Below, piece by piece: positions 22,001-33,833 of a DNA stretch of 64,000 nt. Position numbers and translations under genes: made by a program. Source of the DNA: Flabesymbios commensalis. Taxonomy: Eukaryota; Annelida; Polychaeta; Terebellida; Flabelligeridae. The notes beneath the pieces were generated by a model. The model saw only the letters and a list, made by a program, of their open reading frames with translations, searched no databases and was not told the DNA's origin. Numbering within the stretch: position 1 is the first letter of the stretch; the number at the start of each line of letters is the position of its first letter. The stretch is taken from contig OZ024903.1 in NCBI GenBank assembly GCA_964017125.1, forward strand, positions 61,256,670 to 61,320,669. Direction: 5' to 3'.

Positions 22001-25000
22001 AATGTATTTTGTCGAATTTTATTGTATTTTAGATGTGTTTTCGTATTTTAAAGTGGTTTTCACCGTATTAGTACCAGTTACTTATTCAAACGCGAATAAG
22101 GAATAAGGAATAAGTAGCCAGTTACTTATTCCTTATTCAAAGCCGAATAAGTAACAAGACTTGTACAATTTTTTGAGCGATCAGATTGGTGTTTTACTCA
22201 TTTATCTCGCCAAATTACAAGTATATGAACGTCTTTTGTCGTGTTTGAATGTTTTCTAGCTGTATTTTGGTATTTTTGAGTGTTTTTCACCGCATATAGT
22301 ACCAGTTACTCATTCAGACGCGAATAAGGAATAAGTAACAGTTACTTATTCCTTATTCAAAACCGAATAAGTAACAAGACTTGTACTACTCTTTATGAGA
22401 TCCGATTGGTTATTTACTCTTTTTTTCTCATAACATTACAAATATATGAACGTATTTTGCCGACTTTTAGGGTATTCTAGATGTGTTTTCGTATTTTAAA
22501 GTGGTTTTCACCGTATTAGTACCAATTACTTATTCAAACGCGAATAAGGAATAAGTAACCAGTTACTTATTCCTTATTCAAAGCCGAATAAGTAACAAGA
22601 CTTGTACAACTGTTTGTGCGATCAGATTGGTGTTTTACTCATTTATCTCGCCAAATTACAAGTATATGAACGTCTTTTGTCGTGTTTGAATGTTTTCTAG
22701 CTGTATTTTAGTATTTTTAAGTGTTTTTCACCGCATATAGTACCCGTTACTTATTCAGACACGAATAAGGAATAAGTAACAGTTACTTATTCCTTATTCA
22801 AAACCGAATAAGTAACAAGATTGTACTACTCTTTATGCGATCCGATTGGTGGTTCACTCTTTTATCTCATAAAATTACAAGTATATGAACGTATTTTGCC
22901 GACTTTTAGGGTATTCTAGATGTGTTTTCGTATTTTAAAGTGGTTTTCACCGTATTAGTACCAGTTACTTATTCAAACGCGAATAAGGAATAAGGAATAA
23001 GTAACCAGTTACTTATTCCTTATTCAAAGCCGAATAAGTAACAAGACTTGTACAACTGTTTGTGCGGTCAGATTGGTGTTTTACTCATTTATGTCGCCAA
23101 ATTACAAGTATATGAACGTCTTTTGTCGTGTTTGAATGTTTTCTAGCTGTATTTTGGTATTTTTAAGTGTTTTTCACCGCATATAGTACCCGTTACTTAT
23201 TCAGACGCGAATAAGGAATAAATAACGGTTACTTATTCCTTATTCAAAACCGAATAAGTAACAAGACTTGTACTACTCTTTATGAGATCCGATTGGTTAT
23301 TTACTCTTTTTTTCTCATAACATTACAAATATATGAACGTATTTTGCCGACTTTTAGGGTATTCTAGATGTGTTTTCGTATTTTAAAGTGGTTTTCACCG
23401 TATTAGTACCAATTACTTATTCAAACGGGAATAAGGAATAAGTAACCAGTTACTTATTCCTTATTCAAAGCCGAATAAGTAACAAGACTTGTACAGCTGT
23501 TTGTGCGATCAGATTGGTGTTTTACTCATTTATCTCGCCAAATTACAAGTATATGAACGTCTTTTGTCGTGTTTGAATGTTTTCTAGCTGTATTTTGGTA
23601 TTTTTAAGTGTTTTTCACCGCATATAGTACCCGTTACTTATTCAGACGCGAATAAGGAATAAGTAACAGTTACTTATTCCTTATTCAAAACCGAATAAGT
23701 AACAAGATTGTACTACTCTTTATGCGATCCGATTGGTGGTTCACTCTTTTATCTCATAAAATTACAAGCATATGAATGTATTTTGTCGAATTTTATTGTA
23801 TTCTAGATGTGTTTTCGTATTTTAAAGTGGTTTTCACCGTATTAGTACCAGTTACTTATTCAAACGCGAATAAGGAATAAGGAATAAGTAACCAGTTACT
23901 TATTCCTTATTCAAAGCCGAGTAAGAAAAAAGACTTGTACAACTGTTTGTGCGATCAGATTGGTGTTTTACTCATTTATCTCGCCAAATTACAAGTATAT
24001 GAACGTCTTTTGTCGAGTTTTAATGTTTTCTAGCTGTATTTTGGTATTTTTAAGTGTTTTTACCGCATATAGTACCCGTTACTTATTCAGACGCGAATAA
24101 GGAATAAGTAACAGTTACTTATTCCTTATTCAAAACCGAATAAGTAACAAGACTTGTACTACTCTTTATGCGATCCGATTGGTGTTTTACTCTTTTATTT
24201 CATAAAATTACAAGCATATGAATGTATTTTGTCGAATTTTATTGTATTCTAGATGTGTTTTCCTATTTTAAAGTGGTTTTCACCGTATTAGTACCAGTTA
24301 CTTATTCAAACGCGAATAAGGAATAAGGAATAAGTAGCCAGTTACTTATTCCTTATTCAAAGCCGAATAAGTAACGACTTGTACAATTTTTTGAGCGATC
24401 AGATTGGTGTTTTACTCATTTATCTCGCCAAATTACAAGTATATGAACGTCTTTTGTCGTGTTTGAATGTTTTCTAGCTGTATTTTGGTATTTTTGAGTG
24501 TTTTTCACCGCATATAGTATCAGTTACTTATTCAGACGCGAATAAGGAATAAGTAACAGTTACTTATTCCTTATTCAAAACCGAATAAGTAACAAGACTT
24601 GTACTACTCTTTATGAAATCCGATTGGTTATTTACTCTTTTTTTCTCATAACATTACAAATATATGAACGTATTTTGCCGACTTTTAGGGTATTCTAGAT
24701 GTGTTTTCGTATTTTAAAGTGGTTGTCACCGTATTAGTACCAATTACTTATTCAAACGCGAATAAGGAATAAGTAACCAGTTACTTATTCCTTATTCAAA
24801 GCCGAATAAGTAACAAGACTTGTACAACTGTTTGTGCGATCAGATTGGTGTTTTACTCATTTATCTCGCCAAATTACAAGTATATGAACGTCTTTTGTCG
24901 TGTTTGAATGTTTTCTAGCTGTATTTTAGTATTTTTAAGTGTTTTTCACCGCATATAGTACCCGTTACTTATTCAGACACGAATAAGGAATAAGTAACAG

Positions 25001-25150
25001 TTACTTATTCCTTATTCAAAACCGAATAAGTAACAAGATTGTACTACTCTTTATGCGATCCGATTGGTGGTTCACTCTTTTATCTCATAAAATTACAAGT
25101 ATATGAACGTATTTTGCCGACTTTTAGGGTATTCTAGATGTGTTTTCGTA
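19074..25150 (+). repeat. array of fourteen ~445-bp dimeric satellite units
   Basis: Units begin at TTTACTCATTTATCTCGCC: 19081, 19527, 19975, 20421, 20867 (one base changed), 21308, 21747, 22193, 22634, 23080, 23521, 23967, 24411 and 24852, giving spacings of 439-448 bp. Each unit is two diverged ~220-bp halves: A with CTCGCCAAATTACAAGTAT, B with TTTCATAAAATTACAAGCAT or a variant. Every half carries the palindrome GAATAAGGAATAAGTAAC/GTTACTTATTCCTTATTC. B halves come in recognisable variants whose order shows a five-unit higher-order repeat. The last unit has a ~21-bp deletion near 25150. Confidence 0.93.
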
Positions 25151-25595
25151 TTAGTACCAGTTACTTATTCAAACGCGAATAAGGACTAAGTATCCAGTTA
25201 CTTATTCCTTATTCAAGTCTGAACACGTGAATATACCTTTAAAGCTCTTTGTGATGTCAATATTGCCAGGTTATTGATTTAACTCTTTTTTACACAGAGA
25301 ACTAGTAGTATATCAGCATATTTTGTGGAGCGTGAGCATACATTTGCTTCTTTTATTTTTGTTTTGTTTTAGTGTTACTTATCCAAATTCGAATAAGCAA
25401 TACGTTACCAGTTAGTTATCCCTTATTCTTTCCAATAAAGAATACGTTTATGATACTTATTCCGTATTCGGTCCAATAAGGAATAAGTAGCTGTTACTTA
25501 TTCCTTATTCGTTCGAATAAGGAATAAGTAACTGTTACTTATTCCTTATTAAATAAGGAATAAGGAATAAGGAATAAGTAACTAACTTTATTGAC
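24770..25595 (-). repeat. right inverted arm end of the foldback element
   Basis: Mirror image of 18236-19073: the last array unit, the ~200-bp unique block with GAACTAGTAGTATATCAGCA and CATACATTTGCTTCTTTTAT, then the terminal 17-mer palindromes. Confidence 0.85.
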
Positions 25596-25606
25596 GTATG
25601 CATAAG
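25596..25606. repeat. right target-site duplication
   Basis: GTATGCATAAG, identical to 18225-18235. Confidence 0.85.
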
Positions 25607-25709
25607 CATGATAAGGGGCGAATCATTTAATAACAGATTATATCTTCAGCCGAACAGATAGGGCCTACCATACAAGGTTGCGTCAGGCAGTGTCAGGGCA
25701 TCTAATTTT

Positions 25710-27230
25710 GTGTCCGCCTTTTAGTCGGAAGGCCCATTAGTCAGAAGGCCTGTTAGTCAGAAGGCCCGTTAGTCAGAAAACCAGTAAGGATGATTAGTCA
25801 GAAGGCCCGATTGTCAGAAGGCCCGTTAGTCAGAAAATACGTAAGGATGATTAGTCAGAAGGCCCATTTGTCAGAAGGTCCGTTAGTCAGAAAGTCAGAT
25901 AATTACCTCATCGGAATCATCTGATTTGTGGACAACCCAATCACCAATACATTATTATTTGTCTTTATGTATTTTGGGAGCAACAACATCTAGTACTTTC
26001 ATGGGTTGCGTTAATAATAGGCTATAGGGCCTACTCATTATGTTTTCGAACGCAATGTTGATGACGTAATTTCCAGCTTAAAATGGATGAAAAATACTTA
26101 TAGTAATTGAATCAAGTGCTTATTGCCAAGCTGCCTGTAAATAACAGTCAATTTTCTACATATACCACACATAGAAACAATATAGTATATTAATAATAAT
26201 TGCATATCGTAGGTAGCAATGCACACTTCATATCTTTGAACAGTTTGGAACTATGTAAATATGAACAAGCAATATGATCAACATCCTGCTTCAAACACGA
26301 GTACCTGAATTTTGAAACTTGCTGAGAAAAAATGGTCGAGATACTGCTAATGGATTACAATGAGATTCAAATTTTGCGCGGGTCCTTACACGGTAATAAT
26401 GTATACTGCAATCACATTATATAATAGTTCTCCCATGCTTAGATAAGCTTCACTTTCTCGAATATGAACCAAGCCCTTGCATACAAAACAGTCGATAAAT
26501 AATGCTAGTTATCAGAATATTTGGACAAACATTGTATTATTTATTCTGAGCAAAATGATAAATTTATCAACGCTTGACATAAATAAAACAGATGGCTACA
26601 AACTCAACACCAGTTGAGAAATTTTGTGTGGTTTTCTCATGACACACTTTTTACATCTATTTCAGTAAAGTTTATATGTGCAAAAAAAAGTATAGCGCTG
26701 AAAAATTTAAGCGAACCCATTGCTGAAAAAAACCCAACCAAGCAACCAACCAGTCACCAATAATGCTAGTTTTTAATATAAAGGTATGAACTACGAACCG
26801 CCAGTGAATTTTTTTTCAGATCATATCAAGCTCATATCGACTAATTAACAACTAATAGGCGAAAGTATACCAATTTCCTAGAGACGCAACATTTGATCTC
26901 TATGGGGTTCTACAGGTTTTACTCTGAGTTGTGCAATTTGTTTGTGTACTTTATTAATGTTATAATAATGTTCATGGCTATTTTTCTCCATCAAATTATT
27001 TATTAAACTACCGGTACCATTTTTTTTGAAAAACACGTGGACTCCATCAATATTTTTTATCAATAGCTGGACAACAAACGTTTTAATGCTCAGATATCAA
27101 ATGGAGCGTCCCTTCTAAGCATTGTTCACTGCCCAATGAACAAATTCTGACTAACGGACCTTCTGACTAACGGGCCTTCTTACTAACGGGCCTTCTGACT
27201 GAACGGGCCTTCTGACTAAGAGGGTGTCAC
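25710..27230. mobile_element. foldback-like element with 16-bp terminal tandem repeats
   Basis: The left end (25720-25893) has about ten units of GTTAGTCAGAAGGCCC, some arranged in a ~60-bp super-repeat with GTAAGGATGATTAGTCAG. The right end (27145-27220) has five inverted units, TTCTGACTAACGGGCC. The outermost bases (GTGTCCGCC left; reverse complement of the right end GTGACACCC) extend the symmetry. The 1.25-kb interior is AT-rich with no recognisable protein; a 61-codon minus frame at 26878-27063 is not convincing. I recall that sea-urchin TU elements have outer domains of short direct repeats, and this layout is similar. No clear target duplication is visible. Confidence 0.8.
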
Positions 27231-27600
27231 CGGTTCATGCACGTAGTCTTTACAGTTTTAGCTCGATCTGCGAAATATGCAGTCTATGTCATTATGACTA
27301 ACGTTAGATATCCTGAAACAGTTCATAAAAGGTGAATGCACCATACTAGACTACATGTAGGGTAGGGTGGGGCAAAATGCCTACCGTAAGCATTTTAGGC
27401 TGTAGTTATGTACTACCAACCTCTAGGAAAGCATGTAGGCTAGTCCAGCAGACATTGGATACCAAATTGCACTATAATCCACTACCCTGATGTTATTTAT
27501 CTTTGTTCTCGAAATGCAAAAATACAAAAAGACACAAATGGGCGTTTTGCCTCACACCATGGGGGCGTTTTGCCCCATCCGCTACGTAACATAATAATAC
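27227..27600. repeat. flank with inverted GGGCAAAAYGCC motifs
   Basis: TGGGGCAAAATGCCTACC (about 27368) and GGGCGTTTTGCCCCATCC (about 27562), plus TGGGCGTTTTGCC (about 27539), are inverted copies of one motif. The same motif in plus orientation (GGGGCAAAACGCCCACC) stands at 32517-32533, just beyond the minisatellite. The pair at 27368/27562 could bound a ~220-bp MITE, or the pair 27562/32517 could bound an element that contains the array. Confidence 0.55.
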
Positions 27601-30600
27601 ACTGTGGGATGAGCCAACAGTAGGCTTAGCCTGAGTTTATGATGAGCCTGTATTTGCTGGAGTGCGAGGTGAGCCAGTAGACTGAGTGTGAGATGGGCCA
27701 GCAGTAGCCTGAGTGTGAGATGGGCCAGCAGTAGCCTGAGTGTGAGATGGGCCAGCAGTAGCCTGAGTGTGAGATGGGCCAGTAGCCTGAGTGTGAGATG
27801 GGCCAGCAGTAGCCTGAGTGTGAGATGGGCCAGTAGCCTGAAGGTGAGATGGGCCAGTAGCCTGAGTGTGGGATGGGTAAGCAGTAGCCTGAGTGTGAGA
27901 TGGGCCAGTAGCCTGAAGGTGAGATGGGCCAGTAGCCTGAGTGTGAGATAGGTCAGCAGTAGCCTGAGTGTGAGATGGGCCAGCAGTAGCCTGAGTGTGA
28001 GATGGGCCAGCAGTAGCCTGAGTGTGAGATGGGCCACAGTAACCTGAGTGTGAGATGGGCCAGTAACATGAGTGTGAGATGGGCCAGCAGTAGCCTGAGT
28101 GTGAGATGGGCCAGTAGCCTGAGTGTGAGATGGGCCAGCAGTAGCCTGAGTGTGAGATGGGCCAGTAGCCTGAGTGTGAGATGGGCCAGCAGTAGCCTGA
28201 GTGTGAGATGGGCCAGTAGCCTGAGTGTGAGATGGGCCAGCAGTAGCCTCAGTGTGAGACGGGCCAGTAGCCTGAAGGTGAGATGGGCCAGTAACATGAG
28301 TGTGAGATGGGCCGACAGTAGCCTGAGTGTGAGATGGGCCAGTAGCCTGAGTGTGGGATGGGCCAGCAGTATCCTGAGTGTGAGATGGGCCAGCAGTAGC
28401 CTGAGTGTGAGATGGGCCAGCAGTATCCTGAGTGTGAGATGGGCCAGCAGTAGCTTGAGTTTGAGATGGACCTGCAGTAGCCTGAAGGTGAGATGGGCAA
28501 GTAGCCTGAGTGTGACATGGGTCAGCAGTAGCCTGAGTGTGAGATGGGCCAGCAGTAGCCTCAGTGTGAGACGGGCCAGTAGCCTGAAGGTGAGATGGGC
28601 CAGTAACATGAGTGTGAGATGGGCCAACAGTAGCCTGAGTGTGAGATGGGCCAGTAGCCTGAGTGTGGGATGGGCCAGCAGTATCCTGAGTGTGAGATGG
28701 GCCAGCAGTAGCCTGAGTGTGAGATGGGCCAGCAGTATCCTGAGTGTGAGATGGGCCAGCAGTAGCTTGAGTTTGAGATGGACCTGCAGTAGCCTGAAGG
28801 TGAGATGGGCAAGTAGCCTGAGTGTGACATGGGTCAGCAGTAGCCTGAGTGTGAGATGGGCCAGCAGTAGTCTGGGTGTGAGATGGGCCAGCAGTAGCCT
28901 GAGTGTGAGATGGGCCAGTAGCCTGAGTGTGAGATGGGCCAGCAGTAGCCTGAGTGTGAGATGGGCTACCAGTAGACTGAGTGTGAGATGGGCTAACAGT
29001 AGTCTGAGTGTGAGATGGGCCAGCAGTAGCCTGAGTGTGAGACGGGCCAGTAGCCTGAAGGTGAGATGGGCCAGTAACATGAGTGTGAGATGGGCCAGCA
29101 GTAGCCTGAGTGTGAGATGGGCAAGCAGTAGCCTGAGTGTGAGATGGGCCAGTAGCCTGAGTGTGAGATGGGCCAGCAGTAGCCTGAGTGTGAGATGGGC
29201 TACCAGTAGACTGAGTGTGAGATGGGCTAACAGTAGCCTGAGTGTGAGATGGGCCAGTAGCCTGAGTGTGGGATGTGCCGTGTCAGCAGTAGCCTGAGTG
29301 TGAGATGGGCCAGCTGTATCCCGAGTGTGAGCTGGGCCAGCAGTATCCTGAGTGTGAGATGGGCCAGCAGTAGCCTGAGTGTGAGATGGTCCAGCAGTAG
29401 CCTATCCTAAGTGTGAGATGGGCCAGTAAACTGAGCGTGGGATGGGCCAGCAGTAGGCTTAGTCCGAGTGTGAGACGGGCCAGTATCCTGAGCGTGGGAT
29501 GGGCCAGCAGTAGGCTTAGCCTGAGTGTGAGACGGGCCAGCAGTAGGCTGAGTGTGAGACGGGTCAGTAGCCTGAGTATGAGATGGGCCAGCAGTAGCAT
29601 GAGTGTGAAATGGGCCAGCAGTAGCATGGTGGTGAGATGGACCAGTAGCCTGAGTGTGAGATGGGCCAGTAGCCTGAGTGTGAGATGGGCGAGCAGTAGC
29701 CTGAGTGTGAGATGGGCCAGTAGCCTGAAGGTGAGATGGGCCAGTAGCCGGAGTGTGAGTTGGGCCAGCAGTAGCCTGAGTGTGAGATGGGCCAGCAGTA
29801 GCCTGAGTGTGAAATGGGCCAGTAGCCTGCACGTGGGATGGGATAGGCTGAGTGTGAGACGGGCCAGTAGCCTGAGTATGAGATGGGCCAGCAGTAGCAT
29901 GAGTGTGAAATGGGCCAGCAGTAGCATGGTGGTGAAATGGACCAGTAGCCTGAGTGTGAGATGGGCCAGTAGCCTGAGTGTGAGATGGGCGAGCAGTAGC
30001 CTGAGTGTGAGATGGGCCAGTAGCCTGAAGATGAGATGGGCCAGTAGCCTGAGTGTGAGATGGGTCAGCAGTAGCCTGAGTGTGAGATGGGTCAGCAGTA
30101 GCCTGAGTGTGAGATGGGGCAGCAGTAGCCTGAGTGTGAGATGGGTCAGTAGCCGGAGCGTGGGATGGGCCAGCAGCAGGCTTAGTCCGAGTGTGAGACG
30201 GGCCAGTAGCCTGAGCGTGGGATGGGCCAGCAGTAGCCTGTGTGTGGGACGGATCAGTAGCCTGAGTGTGAGTTGGGCCAGCAGTAGCTTCTTGAGTGTG
30301 AGATGGGCCAGCAGTAGCTTGAGTGTGAAATGGGCCAGTAGCCTGCACGTGGGATGGGACACAGTAGGCTTAGTCTGAGTGTGAGACGGGCCAGCAGTAG
30401 GCTGAGTGTGAGACGGGCCAGTAGCCTGAGTATGAGATGGGCCAGCAGTAGCCTGAGTGTGAAATGGGCCAGCAGTAGCGTGGTGGTGAGATGGACCAGT
30501 AGCCTGAGTGTGAGATGGGCCAGCAGTAGCCTGAATGTGAGATGGGCCTGCAGTAGCCTGAATGTGAGATGGGCAAGTAGCCTGAGTGTGAGATGGGCCA

Positions 30601-32455
30601 GCAGTACCCTGAGTGTGAGATGGGACAGCAGTAGCCTGAGTGTGAGATGGGCCAGCAGTAGCCTGAGTGTGAGATGGACCAGCAGTAGCCTGAGTGTGAG
30701 ATGGGCCAGTAGCCTGAGTGTGAGATGGGCCAGCAGTAGCCTGAGTGTGAGATAGGCCAGAAGCCTGAAGGTGAGATGGGCCAGCAGTACCCTGAGTGTG
30801 AGATGGGACAGCAGTAGCCTGAGTGTGAGATGGGCCAGCAGTAGCCTGAGTGTGAGATGGACCAGCAGTAGCCTGAGTGTGAGATGGGCCAGTAGCCTGA
30901 GTGTGAGATGGGCCAGCAGTAGCCTGAGTGTGAGATAGGCCAGAAGCCTGAAGGTGAGATGGGCCAGTAGCTGAGTGTGAGATGGGTCAGCAGTAGCCTG
31001 AGTGTGAGATGGGCCAGTAGCCTGAAGGTGAGATGGGCCAGTAGCCTGAGTGTGAGATAGGTCAGCAGTAGCCTGAGTGTGAGATGGGCCAGCAGTAGCT
31101 TGAGTGTGAGATGGGTCAGCAGTAGCCTGAGTGTGAGATGGGCCAGTAGTAGCCTGAGTGTGAGACGGGCCAGTAGCCTGAAGGTGAGATGGGCCAGTAA
31201 CATGAGTGTGAGATGGGCCAGCAGTAGCCTGAGTGTGAGATGGGCCAGTAGCCTGAGTGTGAGATGGGCCAGCAGTAGCCTAAGTGTGAGATGGGCCAGT
31301 AGCCTGAGTGTGAGATGGGCCAGCAGTAGCCTGAGTGTGAGATGGGCTAACAGTAGACTGAGTGTGAGATGGGCCAACAGTAGCCTGAGTGTGAGATGGG
31401 TCAGTAGCCTGAGTGTGGGATGTGCCGTGTCAGCAGTAGCCTGAGTGTGAGATGGGCCAGTAGCCTGAGTGTGAGATGGGCCAGCAGTAGCCTGAGTGTG
31501 AGATAGGCCAGAAGCCTGAAGGTGAGATGGGCCAGCAGTACCCTGAGTGTGAGATGGGACAGCAGTAGCCTGAGTGTGAGATGGGCCAGCAGTAGCCTGA
31601 GTGTGAGATGGACCAGCAGTAGCCTGAGTGTGAGATGGGCCAGTAGCCTGAGTGTGAGATGGGCCAGCAGTAGCCTGAGTGTGAGATAGGCCAGAAGCCT
31701 GAAGGTGAGATGGGCCAGTAGCTGAGTGTGAGATGGGTCAGCAGTAGCCTGAGTGTGAGATGGGCCAGTAGCCTGAAGGTGAGATGGGCCAGTAGCCTGA
31801 GTGTGAGATAGGTCAGCAGTAGCCTGAGTGTGAGATGGGCCAGCAGTAGCTTGAGTGTGAGATGGGTCAGCAGTAGCCTGAGTGTGAGATGGGCCAGTAG
31901 TAGCCTGAGTGTGAGACGGGCCAGTAGCCTGAAGGTGAGATGGGCCAGTAACATGAGTGTGAGATGGGCCAGCAGTAGCCTGAGTGTGAGATGGGCCAGT
32001 AGCCTGAGTGTGAGATGGGCCAGCAGTAGCCTAAGTGTGAGATGGGCCAGTAGCCTGAGTGTGAGATGGGCCAGCAGTAGCCTGAGTGTGAGATGGGCTA
32101 ACAGTAGACTGAGTGTGAGATGGGCCAACAGTAGCCTGAGTGTGAGATGGGTCAGTAGCCTGAGTGTGGGATGTGCCGTGTCAGCAGTAGCCTGAGTGTG
32201 AGATGGGCCAGCTGTATCCCGAGTGTGAGATGGGCCAGCAGTAGCCTGAGTGTGAGATGGGCCAGCAGTAGCCTATCCTAAGTGTGAGATGGGCCAGTAG
32301 CCTGAGTGTGAGATGGGCCAGCAGTATAGCTTGAGTTTGAGATGGGCCAGTAGCTGAGTGTCACTGTGAGATGGGCTAACAGTAGCCTGAGGAGTGTGAG
32401 ATGGGCCAGCAGTAGCCTGAGTGTGAGAAAGGGGCCAGAAGCCTGAGTGTTTTTA
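27600..32455 (+). repeat. 4.9-kb minisatellite of 24- and 27-bp units
   Basis: About 190 units of GCCTGAGTGTGAGATGGGCC followed by AGTA (24 bp) or AGCAGTA (27 bp). Because both lengths are multiples of three and the unit lacks stops in several frames, frames up to 422 codons are open on both strands at once (for example 28029-29297 plus, 27953-29080 minus). This is expected for such an array and is not evidence of a gene. Higher-order structure is clear: a 312-bp block at about 28249-28560 repeats at 28561-28872; a ~300-bp block near 29570 repeats near 29870; and a 751-bp block (about 30694-31444) repeats at 31445-32195. Confidence 0.95.
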
Positions 32456-32850
32456 CGAATCCAGATCATGATCATCCATTAAATTATAATTTATTCAACA
32501 ACACTGATAGTCAAAAGGGGCAAAACGCCCACCTGCACGACATAAGCCTATAATAGATGGACAGACCTGTATAAAAAGTATGATATTTTGGCATTAGGCC
32601 TACGTAGGCCTAAACATAAATTTTCACTTCGGCGGGTAGGCCCTACATTATTTTCACTGGAAAACCTATAAAAAATCAAATAGAGTCTAGATCTAATCCT
32701 ATAAAAGACTATATTTTTATGAAATAAACCTATAAAACCATATATATTTTGCCCTAAATGGACTTTGAATGAAGCCTGGGCATAGTAAAACAAAGCCACC
32801 TGCAACTGCTGGATACACCCACATGTATGATATAGTCTAACTAACAGTTA
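32456..32850. other. flank of the minisatellite, no gene
   Basis: Contains GGGGCAAAACGCCCACC (32517-32533), an inverted partner of the motif left of the array. The 85-codon minus frame at 32548-32805 has no recognisable motif. Confidence 0.45.
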
Positions 32851-33833
32851 GGGCCTAGGCCTATAGGTCATACGTAAATATCGTGAACCACGTTTTTTGC
32901 CATTTAAGAAATATTTGATGAATAATTTTTTTTTTTCAACTCCATTCAACCTGCCACGTTAGACTAGTCTATACGGCGTCTATTTCTGCCGTTTTTTCGA
33001 CAAAAAATACTTTAGGTCCACATCGTCTGATCTTTTCTTTGTCATGTATGATGACAGGTGCAAGTCATTCATCATTAGAGCGGTGAGCGATATTAAGTGA
33101 AAATTGGGGAAAACGTCATAACAAAGAAAGGATCTCCAAATAGTATGCTATGTTTTCCCGCTCGATATTCGTGCCAAAATGGATTTTATTGACTTACTTT
33201 CATAATTCGGACCCGCTGAATTCGAAAAACTAGGGTACCATTTTTTTGCTCTACTCCTTCAGTCGCTATTTTGAATTTCAAAATGGCCGCCAAAACGGAG
33301 GATTTTTCACCATTTTTCCCACCATAAGTAAATATATGCAACTCTTTGAAATACTTTAACAACTTCTATTAACTGTTTTCATGCATACGAAAATGCGAGA
33401 AAATATTCGGATGCTTTTCAGGCATTTAAACCCTTTGCAGCCGAAGTTTTTTAATGGAATTTAAATAAAAAAAATAACTCAATACAAATATTACGATATC
33501 TTTTAAACGGTTATTCCAATGCACATGAAATTTTCTACGTACATCGAGAATACTTAGGGGATCAATACCACTTGCTTATCGTACCCTCGAAGACGTACAC
33601 TTAGGTATACTCCCTGGAAACGGTTTCCACGGCAACAGTACGCAATTTTATGTATTGTGTATTTTCAAGACGCACGAGATCAAATAATATAGAATAATTA
33701 TATATTTATAGATTAATAGAATAGATAAATGTCCGTGGACATGGTGGAACATGTTATACATGAATCATTCAATATAAGATCACGTAGCTCTTGTTGCTAT
33801 GGGTATACGTCAACAACCAACCATTAACCCTTT

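Larger units (their letters stand above)
18236..25595. mobile_element. 7.36-kb foldback element with asymmetric repeat-filled inverted ends
   Basis: The ends are inverted copies: TCAATAAAGTTAGTTACTTA at 18239 and TAAGTAACTAACTTTATTGA ending at 25594. Homology between the arms continues for about 830 bp, through nested palindromes of the 17-mer TTACTTATTCCTTATTC, a 200-bp unique block (18490-18650, mirrored at 25215-25375) and one ~445-bp unit. The left arm (18236-19073) has that single unit; the right arm (19074-25595) has fourteen in tandem. No transposase-like open frame occurs anywhere inside, so it is non-autonomous. The 9-11-bp target duplication and long repeat-built arms fit foldback elements, MULE-related or TU-like. 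The direct evidence is the arms, the duplication and the array; class assignment is inference. Confidence 0.9.

Noticed and set aside
18236-25595. Centromeric satellite
   Set aside because: The array is bounded by matching inverted ends and a target duplication, so it is an element arm rather than a free satellite block; a centromere role cannot be judged from sequence.
25710-25893. CRISPR-like array of short repeats
   Set aside because: Units are contiguous 16-mers without unique spacers, in eukaryotic DNA, and mirrored at the other end of an element.
27582-32475. Long open frames (up to 422 codons) on both strands across the minisatellite
   Set aside because: Repeat units of 24 and 27 bp without stops keep several frames open at once on both strands; no splice sites, flanking exons or non-repeat coding sequence support a gene.
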